Below, piece by piece: positions 35,536 through 42,908 of a DNA stretch of 64,000 nt (position 1 is its first letter; every line of letters starts with the position of its first letter). Source of the DNA: Palsa-883 sp963826975 (GTDB lineage: Bacteria > Pseudomonadota > Alphaproteobacteria > Acetobacterales > Acetobacteraceae); contig CAWGZJ010000003.1 of the NCBI GenBank assembly GCA_963826975.1, forward strand, positions 682,001 through 746,000. The letters are read 5' to 3'. Both the position numbers and the translations under genes were made by a program. The notes under the pieces are model-generated. The model saw only the letters and a list, made by a program, of their open reading frames with translations, did not search any database and had not been told where the DNA came from.

Positions 35536-36273
35536 AATCGCCGCCATCGGGCAGGCGTATGTGGTTGGTTTTGTTGGTGTTTTTGGGCATCGCGAAAAAT
35601 GGCCCTGCTGTCGCTTTTCTGAGAAATCTCAATAAATTCGACACTCCAACCGCTGTCGCTGCGACAATCTGACCGAGACAGCAGCAATCGGACGCCCGTC
35701 ACCTAATGAGGCCGGTGCTCGCGGCCTCCGTCCGGCCTACCGCCTGGGCATGCGCCCAAGCGGCCGGTCTCGGGCCAGGGCCTGACGGCCCTCTGCCTTC
35801 AAGGAGAAGGTCGGTTTTTCGCGCGTCGCGCGGCCGGGTAGAATTGGGATGTTCTGCCGATCGGCAGTGTGCGCGATCCTGTCGGGATGTCTCAGCCGCG
35901 CGCCATTGTCGGAAAGATCGTCGCGAGAGAGCCGGCTTCGGCGTTCTTCCCGATGATCTGTACATCGTGGCCGAGCCCTGGCCGCGCGTCGGGCGGCCGG
36001 TAAAGCGCGGCCTTGATGCGTGGCGTGTCATTAACGACTGGCCGATCGGGTGCCGGTCACGGGTGCCGAGATCGATGTGTTCGAGGCATTGTTCGGCGAT
36101 ACTTTCGACGAACTGTTCGGCGAGTCGTAGGTCGATGGCACTCATGGATCACATGGATCAAGGATAGGGGACAGCCCTCAATTTTCAGACCCCAATTTCC
36201 ACAAAACCGTTGAGGGAAGAATGACCGCCGCGGCGTAGCCTCGGCTGGGGCGGTGCCCAGCTTTGTATCGAGG
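35536..36273. other. Gene-poor region left of the integrated element
   Basis: No intact gene is supported across these 738 bases. The only coding trace is the broken frame described at 35887-36130. The region would be native chromosome that lay next to the tRNA gene before integration. Confidence 0.5.
35887..36130 (+). pseudogene. Degraded small gene, family not recognised
   Basis: Three frames line up into one protein-like text: MSQPRAIVGKIVARE, then AGFGVLPDDLYIVAEPWPR and PVKRGLDAWRVINDWPIG, then VPVTGAEIDVFEALFGDTF ending at TAG 36130. Two missing bases explain the joins, near 35929 and in the G-run 36048-36050. The repaired product would be about 81 residues, acidic at the C-terminus. 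I do not know the family. It is just outside the integrated element. Confidence 0.45.
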
Positions 36274-36287
36274 TGGCGGATGGGGTG
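36274..36287. repeat. Left attachment-site copy (tRNA-Ser 3' end)
   Basis: TGGCGGATGGGGTG matches 53536-53549 exactly. Its complement, CACCCCATCCGCCA, is the last 14 bases of the tRNA-Ser gene including the encoded CCA, and the match stops exactly at the CCA end. This is what integration into a tRNA 3' end leaves at the far junction. Confidence 0.72.
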
Positions 36288-36348
36288 TCCGCCTATGGGG
36301 TGCTTTTGAGGCGTTATATCAACAGGTTGCGGAAGGGCGTCGCCACAT

Positions 36349-36375
36349 ACCACAAACTGTTGCGCGATTTGTGGT
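36349..36375. promoter_or_regulatory. ACCACAAA-N11-TTTGTGGT dyad near left end
   Basis: Two 8-base arms are exact complements with an 11-base spacer, 62 bases inside the left attachment copy. The half-site CCACAAA is shared with the palindrome beside the integrase at 53413. It may be an arm-type recombinase or excisionase site. The rest of 36288-36568 shows no gene. Confidence 0.5.
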
Positions 36376-36568
36376 GTCATGCCAGCGCACAGCGGCGCAC
36401 ATCATGCCTGACAACTCGGCGAGTCCGTGCAAGATGAGTGCGACATGGGACGGCCCCGTTGGGCGTCTTGGTAGAATTCACGTGACGTGCCCCACGAATC
36501 AGGCATTATGCTCTTACGCCGACGCCTCGACGGTTGTTCCGTCTCTGGCAGAGCGTATATAGGATCCC

Positions 36569-36805
36569 ATGCGCACCAGAATGACGCCCCGCGCAATTGC
36601 CGTAGCGGCCAACGCCGTGACTGCAAGTCGAGGCGCGCGGAATGCCAAGTCCTTCACATCCGGGCTTCTGTTTGGGCTCAGCTCCGCGAGCCTGTTTCTG
36701 GCTGGCGGCTCGTCGAGGCCGAGGGCGCCATCGGCAGGCATAGAATCGGACTGGCGGGCGGTCGGAAGGGATTTGAGCGGCGTCCTGCGCAAGCATGGCA
36801 GATAG
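36569..36805 (+). CDS. Small hypothetical protein with one hydrophobic segment
   Basis: A 78-residue protein, not recognised. The basic N-terminus (MRTRMTPRAIAVAANAV) is followed by a hydrophobic stretch around SGLLFGLSSASLFLAGG and an acidic/basic tail SDWRAVGRDLSGVLRKHGR. AGGA lies 5 nt before the ATG. Its end overlaps the DUF2335 gene by 11 bases, which supports coupled expression. It is the first gene inside the element's left end. Confidence 0.5.
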   Translation: MRTRMTPRAIAVAANAVTASRGARNAKSFTSGLLFGLSSASLFLAGGSSRPRAPSAGIESDWRAVGRDLSGVLRKHGR

Positions 36806-37361
36806 CCAAGGCTGGAGCGACGCGCCAAGCCCATCTCCAGACCCGGGCGCCCCTGCCCAACCATCCTTACCTACCGTCTTCGATCCACCTTCCGGCCAGG
36901 AGGTCGAGGCAAGAGTTTCCGCACTACTGAAGCCGCTTCTTCGAAACCCCGCGGAGGCTCCCCGCGTAGTTGCCCGTGTCGTCGAGGTCACGGAATCATT
37001 CAGCGGCCCAATGCCGCATCCTCGGCATTTGCAGGCGTATGACGCGATCGTTCCCGGGAGCGCGGGGGATATCTTGGGCATGGCGAAGGCGGAGCAAATG
37101 CACCGCCATCGCATGCAGAATTTGGAGATGATCTACCCTTACCTGGGTTGGCTTTCTGGATCGGTTGGTCTTTTGGCATGTGTTGGCGGTGCCGTCTATT
37201 TGGCGATGAACAACCATGAAGGGGTCGCCGGCGGTCTGATTGGCGTGCCATCGTTGGGCGTTATTGGCTGGTTCGTAAAAGCGCGGCTATCGCCCGCGAA
37301 CGTCCCAGTTGTTTCGAATTCAGGCCAAGCGCAGCGCGGGGGTGCCAGGCGCAAGCGGTAA
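36795..37361 (+). CDS. DUF2335 family membrane protein
   Basis: A 188-residue protein. The conserved part is FSGPMPHPRHLQAYDAIVPGSAGDILGMAKAEQMHRHRMQ, split in text here by family blocks, followed by two hydrophobic segments (GWLSGSVGLLACVGGAVYLA and GGLIGVPSLGVIGWFV). That pattern is DUF2335, a predicted two-helix membrane protein common in mobile DNA and near defence genes. The N-terminal 60 residues are Pro/Ser-rich and variable. Function is not established for the family. A hairpin follows 19 bases after the stop. Confidence 0.78.
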   Translation: MADSQGWSDAPSPSPDPGAPAQPSLPTVFDPPSGQEVEARVSALLKPLLRNPAEAPRVVARVVEVTESFSGPMPHPRHLQAYDAIVPGSAGDILGMAKAEQMHRHRMQNLEMIYPYLGWLSGSVGLLACVGGAVYLAMNNHEGVAGGLIGVPSLGVIGWFVKARLSPANVPVVSNSGQAQRGGARRKR

Positions 37362-37379
37362 TTCGCGCCCCGTCCAACG

Positions 37380-37406
37380 AAAAAGGCCGCCCCTCGCGGA
37401 GCGGCC
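37380..37406 (-). terminator. GC hairpin with T-run on the minus strand
   Basis: GGCCGC (37385-37390) pairs with GCGGCC (37401-37406). AAAAA precedes it on the plus strand, so a leftward transcript would read hairpin then TTTTT, an intrinsic terminator. It also lies just after the DUF2335 stop and may act on rightward transcripts weakly. Confidence 0.6.
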
Positions 37407-37560
37407 CCGTCGTGTCGGCCGGGACCGTCACTCTCGGCCAGCCGCCAACGCGGCACCGGGAAGGTGCACACCTCAATGTGACTGGGCGCCCACGCACGGA
37501 AGGCTGGTCCGACAGTTTGAGCAGTGTCGGCTGTTCGCCGGGGCCGACAAGAGAGGTCCC

Positions 37561-37776
37561 ATGCGTACTCTCGTCGACCCGCCACCCTCGTTACGCTGCG
37601 ACTTGTGCAATGGCGAGCTGCGGCTCAAAAAGATCGAGCGAGACACTTCGCCCCTTGAATCCGATGTCACCACATTTGTCTGCGCAAAGTGCGACCGCGT
37701 GAAGTTGTACAGGGTGAGTCGTGATCCCCATTCCGCATCTCGCGCGAGCAAGAAACCGCCGGGCAACGTGGACTAG
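37561..37776 (+). CDS. Small zinc-ribbon protein
   Basis: A 71-residue protein with two CxxC knuckles, CDLCNGELRLKKIER and CAKCDRVKLYRV, expected to bind one zinc ion. The C-terminus is basic (SASRASKKPP). GAGAGG stands a few bases before the ATG. Such single zinc ribbons are frequent accessory genes in phage-like elements. It converges on the gene ending at 37822, with a shared hairpin between. Confidence 0.6.
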   Translation: MRTLVDPPPSLRCDLCNGELRLKKIERDTSPLESDVTTFVCAKCDRVKLYRVSRDPHSASRASKKPPGNVD

Positions 37777-37783
37777 GGCACGT

Positions 37784-37812
37784 CCCTGCCGCCCCGGTGT
37801 GAGGCGGCAGGG
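37784..37812. terminator. Bidirectional hairpin between convergent genes
   Basis: CCCTGCCGCC and GGCGGCAGGG form a perfect 10-bp stem with a 9-base loop, 7 bases after the rightward zinc-ribbon stop and 9 bases from the leftward stop at 37822. There is no long T-run on either side. Confidence 0.65.
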
Positions 37813-37821
37813 GTTGGCAGG

Positions 37822-38949
37822 TCAGGCGGCCGCAGCCGCGTCGTCGTGCCGCTTTAGGACCATCCGGCTGATATTCTGCATGAAGGTCCACAGGGCCTCG
37901 GCGTCCTCGATGTCGGCCGGGCTGCCCGGCTGGGCATCCTCGATCCGGGCACGCTCCAGCGCTTTGCGTTCGGCCCGCTCGGCCTTAAGCGCGTCGCTCA
38001 GCGCGTGCCGACGCTCTTTGGCCACGCCCCAACTGCTCTCCAGCGTGTCGCACGCAAGGTCGAGATGATCGTGAATGCGCACCCATGCGTCGACCGATAC
38101 CTCTGCCTCGGTTCTGGCGACGTGTTTGATGATCTCAATGTCGGCGCGCATGTCGAGGAACACACTCTCCATGTCGTAGAACCTGCTGTCCGCGTCCTCC
38201 GCCGCCGCCAGTAAGCTATCGAGGTCATATTCTTCGGCGGGTGCCTCGGTTGGCGCCGCCGCAGGTTCCGGATCCTCCGCAGGCAGCACCAGGTCATCGG
38301 CGCCGATCAACTCCGCCAGCACCCGGAGCGCGGCGAATTCTTCCTTGTGCCCGCAGATCGGCTCGTCCTTTAGCGCGTCCCACAGTGCGGTGTAGACCAC
38401 TCGCACCTTGGCCTGCTGGCCGGCCGCAGTGCGGGCTGGGATCGCCACGGCGGCGTACAGCGCGACGTACCAACGCTCGATCGCCCGCGCCAGAACTTCG
38501 TCATCGGCGTCTGTTTCGCCCCGCGGCGCCTTCGTCTCCGCATGTGCCGCATCGAAGGCCGCGCACGCGGCGATCAGCTCGGCGTCGGGCCGGGGGCCTT
38601 CCTGCCCGGTCAGATCGCGCACGAGGGACAGTGCGAGCCGGTGGTCGGCCGTCGTGCTGTCCAGGCTAGCCACCTCGCGCAGCACGGGTGGGAAGACGCT
38701 TCCCTTCGCGGCCCAGCCGGGCACAGTGAAAGCGGGGGTGTCGATCACCTTGTCGACGATCTGCCACCAGCGGCCATGCACGATACCGGCGCCCAGACCT
38801 TCCCAGGAAGCTGCATCGGTCGTGTCGGCCTTGATCTCGGCGTTCAGCTCCATCAGCCGCGCGTCGACCTGCTGAAACTCGGCGCAGAGGGTAAGCAGTT
38901 CGGCGTCGACGGACGCGGCCGGCCGCTGGGCGGCGGGAGTGCGGTTCAT
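37822..38949 (-). CDS. Hypothetical helical protein with two DAEL modules
   Basis: A 375-residue acidic protein without a named family. It contains VDAELLTLCAEFQQVDARL (from residue 14) and PDAELIAACAAFDAAHAE (from 121), two copies of one short helical module that also occurs in the upstream gene. The remainder is Ala/Glu-rich and probably coiled coil (DSLLAAAEDADSRFYDMES, AERAERKALERARIEDA). The ATG at 38949 overlaps the upstream stop as ATGA. It is a cargo gene of the element; function unknown. Confidence 0.6.
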   Translation of the reverse strand: MNRTPAAQRPAASVDAELLTLCAEFQQVDARLMELNAEIKADTTDAASWEGLGAGIVHGRWWQIVDKVIDTPAFTVPGWAAKGSVFPPVLREVASLDSTTADHRLALSLVRDLTGQEGPRPDAELIAACAAFDAAHAETKAPRGETDADDEVLARAIERWYVALYAAVAIPARTAAGQQAKVRVVYTALWDALKDEPICGHKEEFAALRVLAELIGADDLVLPAEDPEPAAAPTEAPAEEYDLDSLLAAAEDADSRFYDMESVFLDMRADIEIIKHVARTEAEVSVDAWVRIHDHLDLACDTLESSWGVAKERRHALSDALKAERAERKALERARIEDAQPGSPADIEDAEALWTFMQNISRMVLKRHDDAAAAA

Positions 38950-39410
38950 GCTACGCCCTCCCGCGCCACGTATTGCGCCGCGGTGAGCGCCAGCCATTCG
39001 TTATCCTCGCGCGCCTCCCAATAGCCGTTCACGCCCACCGGAGTGTCGGCCAGTGCCGCCCGCGCCAGCGCCGCTGCACCGGCCATAGTGGAGAGGTCGG
39101 GCGCTGCCTCGATCTGGTCGAGTAGAGCGCGCCGCTCGGCGAGGAGCCGATCGTTGTCCGGTTCGGTGCGCTTCTCATCCTCGATCGTGTGCCGCGAGTT
39201 CATGAGGGCGAACCACTCGGCCCGGTTCGCTGCCAGCCGGTCGCACAGGTGGATCAGCTCGGCGTCAGGGCTGGCGCCGGTGCCAGTGCTGGCCGCCAGC
39301 GCGGAAAGGGGGAGGGTTGCAGCATATGCCGCTACCAGCGCCGCAGCGCCCCCCAGTAGGCCGCGCCGGGCGGGCGTGGGTGTGGTAGTGGTGTGGGTAG
39401 CCTTGGGCAT
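38946..39410 (-). CDS. Exported (Tat-like) protein with DAELI module
   Basis: A 154-residue protein starting with a Thr-rich N-region, ARRGLLGGAAALVAAYAATL and ALAAS, which looks like a twin-arginine or Sec signal. The mature part has PDAELIHLCDRLAANRAEWF (from residue 48) and an acidic helical segment ending WLALTAAQYVAREGVA. It is co-translated with the 375-residue protein below, which has the same module. An exported protein in this position is unusual; host interaction is possible but unproven. Confidence 0.58.
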   Translation of the reverse strand: MPKATHTTTTPTPARRGLLGGAAALVAAYAATLPLSALAASTGTGASPDAELIHLCDRLAANRAEWFALMNSRHTIEDEKRTEPDNDRLLAERRALLDQIEAAPDLSTMAGAAALARAALADTPVGVNGYWEAREDNEWLALTAAQYVAREGVA

Positions 39411-39434
39411 CGTGGCACTCCGTGCTCGGGGTTA

Positions 39435-39470
39435 GGCCGGTGCGGGAAGTTCGCAGCTTCCCGCCCGGCC
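39435..39470. promoter_or_regulatory. Stem-loop in divergent intergenic region
   Basis: GGCCGG-T-GCGGGAAG pairs with CTTCCCGC-CCGGCC around a 7-base loop, with one bulged base. It lies between the leftward gene starting at 39410 and the rightward ribbon-helix-helix gene at 39493, so it may be an operator or a leader structure. Confidence 0.5.
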
Positions 39471-39492
39471 GAATTTACGTTATACACGGATC

Positions 39493-39717
39493 ATGCCGCG
39501 GTCAATATCCGTATTACAGAAAAGACGCGGTCGCCCTGCGACGGGCAGCGACGCGCCAGTTGCCGTGCGCCTGTCGGCTGAGATGACCCGGGGACTGGAT
39601 ATCGTCGCGCAACGGGATGGGGTCAGTCGGTCGGACGCGATCCGCCGGCTGATCGAGGCCGGCCTGCGGGCAGAGGCCGCACCAGCGCCCAAGGCCGCGG
39701 GCAGGAAAAAGGCCTGA
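39493..39717 (+). CDS. Ribbon-helix-helix (CopG-like) DNA-binding protein
   Basis: A 74-residue regulator. APVAVRLSAEMTRGLDIVAQ gives the ribbon and first helix and DGVSRSDAIRRLIEAGLRAE the second helix; the tail is Ala/Lys-rich. Such proteins bind DNA as dimers and often repress their own promoter or act as antitoxins. No toxin-like gene follows directly. It is divergent from the exported-protein gene, with a stem-loop between. Confidence 0.78.
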   Translation: MPRSISVLQKRRGRPATGSDAPVAVRLSAEMTRGLDIVAQRDGVSRSDAIRRLIEAGLRAEAAPAPKAAGRKKA

Positions 39718-39734
39718 GCGGCGAAGGCCGCCGA

Positions 39735-40007
39735 ATGAGCGACGCTGGCGCCAATCCCAACACCTCGGCGCGTACGGGCAGGCCGCGCAGACACCGGCGA
39801 CTATCCGACCACATCATGATCGCATTCCACTTCGCTTGCGACCAGGGCGACCTTGAAGTGGCGCAGCAACTGATCGTCATCCTGGAGCACATGCTGCGAC
39901 GGGCGCCACCGGAAGGGCGCCCCGAGCGGCGACTCAATACGCAACCGTTGGTCGCCGCGCATGAGCGGTTGTGGACCCTGCGTCATCCTGAAACGCGCGA
40001 CGGTTGA
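39735..40007 (+). CDS. Conserved small hypothetical protein
   Basis: A 90-residue protein. The basic N-terminus (TGRPRRHRRLSDHIMIAFHFA) is followed by a helical DQGDLEVAQQLIVILEHML and RRLNTQPLVAAHERLWTLRHP. I recall similar short proteins in alphaproteobacterial genomes, but no function is established. AAGG is about 8 nt before the ATG. It overlaps the next gene by four bases. Confidence 0.6.
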   Translation: MSDAGANPNTSARTGRPRRHRRLSDHIMIAFHFACDQGDLEVAQQLIVILEHMLRRAPPEGRPERRLNTQPLVAAHERLWTLRHPETRDG

Positions 40008-40195
40008 ATGTGACGACCACTCGCGCGCCAGATCCACAGCACCTCCGCCCCGGAGAAACCGCACCGCTCGCGGGTTACTACCAAGCTCACAACGTCCTCG
40101 GCTCGCCCATCGAGCAAGTCGTGGCAATGCGGCAAGGCGAGCAACTTCCGCCGCTGCCCACGGGATTCACGTGGCTTCGGATGGAGAAGTGGTAG
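40004..40195 (+). CDS. Conserved small hypothetical protein
   Basis: A 63-residue protein. LRPGETAPLAGYYQAHNVLG then GEQLPPLPTGFTWLRMEKW is a pattern I associate with a family of small alphaproteobacterial proteins of unknown role. The start is probably TTG at 40004, overlapping the preceding stop as TTGA; a GTG at 40010 is an alternative. It probably shares a transcript with the preceding two genes. Confidence 0.55.
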   Translation: MNVTTTRAPDPQHLRPGETAPLAGYYQAHNVLGSPIEQVVAMRQGEQLPPLPTGFTWLRMEKW

Positions 40196-40243
40196 GCCCA
40201 CACGCCGAGGCGCCGGCGGACTCTACGTAGTTGGGGTGCTTGG

Positions 40244-40459
40244 TCACGGGAAAAATCTCGCTGGCACAAGACATTGGCGCCCCTGAATGATCGCCGCTCG
40301 AATTGTGACAGCGTCGGGTCGCGGGTCGCCCTCCGGGATAAACGTCGATCCATGAAGTAGCCAAGGAGCGAGATAGGCTGGAAGGTCGTCGCCAGTCCTG
40401 CTGCCTGTCAGGCCAACCACCTTGGAGTCCGTTCTGGACAAAAACATATAGACCAGCAT
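40244..40459 (-). CDS. Small hypothetical protein
   Basis: A 71-residue protein starting MLVYMFLSRTDSKVVGLTGS and including TGDDLPAYLAPWLLHG and DAVTIRAAIIQGRQCLV. The pattern (a strand start, TGxxLP, a W, a late strand) resembles small cytoplasmic proteins of rhizobial genomes, but I cannot name it. GGGGGA is upstream of the ATG at a slightly long distance. It is the only leftward gene between 39.5 and 41.1 kb. Confidence 0.45.
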   Translation of the reverse strand: MLVYMFLSRTDSKVVGLTGSRTGDDLPAYLAPWLLHGSTFIPEGDPRPDAVTIRAAIIQGRQCLVPARFFP

Positions 40460-40640
40460 CGTGTGAACGTCCCCCGCCTGTCCCCGAGACGCTTGCACAC
40501 GGGCAACGTCCCTTCAACGCCGCAGCGGGGAAGGACCGCGCGCCGCGTAGGAATGCCGTACAGCCGGGTCACGTCCTGGCCGGTCTATCCGTGCGGGAAA
40601 ACCGCCCTGGCGCCAGCGTGCCCCCCAGCGGGCGCACTGT

Positions 40641-40668
40641 GGCGGGACGGACTCGCGCCCGTCCCGCC
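40641..40668. terminator. Perfect 10-bp GC hairpin
   Basis: GGCGGGACGG and CCGTCCCGCC enclose an 8-base loop, 45 bases before the gene at 40713. No T-run follows. It may end a rightward transcript from upstream or structure the leader of the next gene. Confidence 0.5.
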
Positions 40669-40712
40669 GTTCGCTATCCTGGGGTTGCGATACCAACCAG
40701 GGAGCGAATTCG

Positions 40713-41106
40713 ATGCCAGACCCTATCCGTCTTACCGGAATGCCTCAGGCGGCCTCCCATGGAGACACCAACGACATACGCTTCGTTTTGGAGGTGAGAG
40801 ACGACAACCCAATCTTTTGCGTCGCCGATTATGGGGCCGCTTCTCAAATAGCCGCCGGGTTGGGGCAGGCCCTTTTTGTCCTCCGCATGGAATTGGCTGC
40901 CAAAGGATCAGTTGTCCCGATATCAGCGGAGCATCTTAGCAAGATTTCACGTGGACAGGGATCTGCTATCGGGCAGTCTGGTGATGACGGTGACGACACT
41001 TTTGGGTGTTCCATTTGTATTTCAAATCCCGACCCAAGCCGCACTAGAATTCGCCGATCAGTTGAGAACTGAAGCACTAAAGGAAATGCCTCTGGGTTCA
41101 GCTTAA
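40713..41106 (+). pseudogene. Small hypothetical gene, frameshifted
   Basis: The first frame encodes MPDPIRLTGMPQAA to ADYGAASQIAAGLGQALFVL and PISAEHLSK; the second continues HVDRDLLSGSLVMTVTTLLG and TQAALEFADQLRTEALKEM to the stop at 41106. One extra T in TTT 40945-40947 separates them; removing it gives SKIHVDRDLLS. GGGAG precedes the ATG by 9 bases. Repaired length is about 130 residues. Family unknown. The intact flanking text suggests recent damage or a base-calling error. Confidence 0.55.
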
Positions 41107-41140
41107 ACATGCCGCCAGCCGCTCCTATTCCGTGTGTGGT

Positions 41141-41347
41141 TCAATCCGCCAGCCGGCGCTCAGCGTCTCGCGCGAGGTCGGTCAGCCGCGCCGCAAACTC
41201 GTTCTTGTCCCGGCAGAACTGCTCGGGATCGCGGCGGCCGGGCGGGTCGAGCCGGCGGACCTGATCCGTCAACTCAAAGAGCCGGCCAGAGAGGCGGCCA
41301 GCGATGCCGCCGATCGGGGCCTGCCGTGGCACCAGGCGGTCGCTCAT
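41141..41347 (-). CDS. Small conserved phage-element protein
   Basis: A 68-residue helical protein, MSDRLVPRQAPIGGIAGRLS then LFELTDQVRRLDPPGRRDPE and FCRDKNEFAARLTDLARDAE. The LDPPGRRDPE core is one I associate with small genes of alphaproteobacterial phage-like elements. It starts inside the stop of the upstream gene (ATGA). It is the last gene of the leftward structural operon. Confidence 0.55.
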   Translation of the reverse strand: MSDRLVPRQAPIGGIAGRLSGRLFELTDQVRRLDPPGRRDPEQFCRDKNEFAARLTDLARDAERRLAD

Positions 41348-41547
41348 GTCTCGATTTCCGCTACCGTCAACCCCACCGGCGCGGGGATGCAACACCAGCA
41401 ACGCCAGCCCCGGCGGGGCGCATCGCGCTCGCACCACCACCACCGGCCCCAGCACGTCGAACAGCGCTCGGCCGGCAGGGGCGCCCCCGCGGTGTCGGCC
41501 CAACTTGGCATGCGAAGCCGGTCGGGGGGTGTCGGCGCATCACTCAT
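41344..41547 (-). CDS. Small Cys/Trp-rich protein, probable zinc binder
   Basis: A 67-residue protein with CSTCWGRWWWCERDAP and RCWCCIPAP, four to six cysteines that could coordinate one zinc. It overlaps its upstream neighbour by eight bases and the downstream gene by four. The compact coupled arrangement is typical of phage genes. Role unknown. Confidence 0.5.
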   Translation of the reverse strand: MSDAPTPPDRLRMPSWADTAGAPLPAERCSTCWGRWWWCERDAPRRGWRCWCCIPAPVGLTVAEIET

Positions 41548-41728
41548 GGGTGCGCTGCCGCTTCCGACAATGGCGCCGCGTCCTTCCGCTCATTTGCTGG
41601 CGAAGTCGGAACCGGCCGCGCAACGGCAGCACGAGGCGGTCGAGCATCGCGATTGCCGCGGCGTGATCGGCAACGAGCATTGACCGGAACGCCCGCGCGC
41701 GACCCAGGAATTCGACCGGGACCATCAT
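41540..41728 (-). CDS. Small basic hypothetical protein
   Basis: A 62-residue protein beginning MMVPVEFLGRARAFRSMLVA and ending with a very basic tail (SGRTRRHCRKRQRTHE). The start overlaps the upstream stop as ATGA. Not recognised; retained because it fills the space between coupled genes exactly. Confidence 0.45.
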   Translation of the reverse strand: MMVPVEFLGRARAFRSMLVADHAAAIAMLDRLVLPLRGRFRLRQQMSGRTRRHCRKRQRTHE

Positions 41729-41928
41729 TCCGCGGCCGCCTGCAACTGCCGCAGCCATCGGCGCGCGGCGACACGATGCGACGGGCGCAGCAGCGCGTCC
41801 TCGGCGATCGTGCGCAGCAGGCGCAGCGCCACGGTCACCGGGTCGACGTCAGGTTCCGCCGCTTCCGGTGCCGGTTCCGGGCGCCATTGGTGGGCCTCGG
41901 CGAAGGCGGTTTCCCCTCTTGCGCTCAC
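41725..41928 (-). CDS. Small hypothetical protein
   Basis: A 67-residue protein with an acidic front (EPAPEAAEPDVDPVTVALRL) and a helical LLRTIAEDALLRPSHRVAAR. It starts with GTG overlapping the stop of the baseplate-hub-like gene as GTGA. Not recognised. The four-base overlaps on both ends support it as a real gene of this operon. Confidence 0.5.
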   Translation of the reverse strand: MSARGETAFAEAHQWRPEPAPEAAEPDVDPVTVALRLLRTIAEDALLRPSHRVAARRWLRQLQAAAE

Positions 41929-42908
41929 GCCCCACCCGGAATGTTCACGCGAGCGGTATGGACGTCGCAAAAGAAGGGGCCGCCCGGGATTTGCGCGGAT
42001 AGGTCGTAGGACAGGCCATTCACGGTCCAGATGCCATTGGGACCGCCCGGTTCCGGTGTGGCCGGCTGCGTGTTCGTTGCCTGCGCCTTGGTTGCCGCAG
42101 CGCCCACGGTGCTCTGCATGCGTATAGTCCCGCCGATCCGAATATTCGGGTTGAATATGCAGCGAAAATTCATCCCGGTAGACGAGAATTGTGGATAGCC
42201 GACCAAGCCGGTTGCAGCCGAGATCAATGGCACTTGCCCGCCCCGCGTGCCGGTCTTGGGCCAGATCGCGAGTGTTGGCACAGCCGAGCCGCTATCGATA
42301 TAAAGCTCGATGTTGGCGGCGCGTGCGACACTGTGGGCCTGTTCAAGCGCAGTGCCGGCGAGGTACGGGTTGGCGAGCTTCACCTGGACGCCGCTGTTCT
42401 CGAACCTGTAGCCGAGCCTTGTGGCCAAGCCAGCCATGATCGTTGCAACGTCGGCGGAACCGGCAAAGCTGGTCGGTGGCGCGGGTTGCATGGCGCCAAG
42501 CTGCGCGGTGGTGCCCTCGATTTGCAGGAACGTATCAGGCGCGCCGTCGTAATTGGTCCATGCGTTGACGATGGAGCCGAAATAAACGACTGACATGCCG
42601 TTGACTGCATCACCGGCCTCGATCAGTACGTTGTTGGCCACGCGCGCCATCGTGTACGCATACGCCCCGAGCGTGCTGACGGCGTTCATCACCGATGGTT
42701 CTACACCGTAAATTCGGATCTCGCCGCGGTCGAGGCTTGGGTAGCCGGCTTTTGCGATGGTCGCGGCGCAGCGCAAGCCGGACAGCCTGACAGTGTTTTT
42801 CCCAGTCTGACCGATCGTTCCGGTTCCAAGAGTAATCGTGGTGGTAATCTTGCGCTCGGTGTAACTACGATTGGCGGGTTGGGTTGCGGCGGTGGTCGTT
42901 GTGCTCAT
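41925..42908 (-). CDS. Baseplate hub-like phage protein
   Basis: A 327-residue structural protein. The sequence ITLGTGTIGQTGKNTVRLSG, YGVEPSVMNAVSTLG, the central GTALEQAHSVARAANIELYI and LVGYPQFSSTGMNFRCIFNP are typical of the gp44/GpD-like hub fold of contractile tails. The start at 42908 overlaps the upstream tail gene's stop as ATGA. It would form the centre of the baseplate. No spike, tape-measure or sheath gene is adjacent, which is odd for a working tail. Confidence 0.7.
   Translation of the reverse strand: MSTTTTAATQPANRSYTERKITTTITLGTGTIGQTGKNTVRLSGLRCAATIAKAGYPSLDRGEIRIYGVEPSVMNAVSTLGAYAYTMARVANNVLIEAGDAVNGMSVVYFGSIVNAWTNYDGAPDTFLQIEGTTAQLGAMQPAPPTSFAGSADVATIMAGLATRLGYRFENSGVQVKLANPYLAGTALEQAHSVARAANIELYIDSGSAVPTLAIWPKTGTRGGQVPLISAATGLVGYPQFSSTGMNFRCIFNPNIRIGGTIRMQSTVGAAATKAQATNTQPATPEPGGPNGIWTVNGLSYDLSAQIPGGPFFCDVHTARVNIPGGA

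Noticed and set aside
36199..36206. CCACAAAA just left of the left attachment copy, matching the dyad half-site
   Set aside because: It lies outside the inferred element and is a single short match expected by chance in a region this size.
36795..37361. DUF2335 gene considered as part of a defence system
   Set aside because: The family occurs near defence genes, but no toxin, nuclease or other effector is adjacent here, so no defence role is claimed.
39493..40195. Ribbon-helix-helix gene with two small followers considered as a toxin-antitoxin system
   Set aside because: Neither follower has a recognisable toxin fold, and the second and third are of a type I associate with ordinary small alphaproteobacterial proteins.
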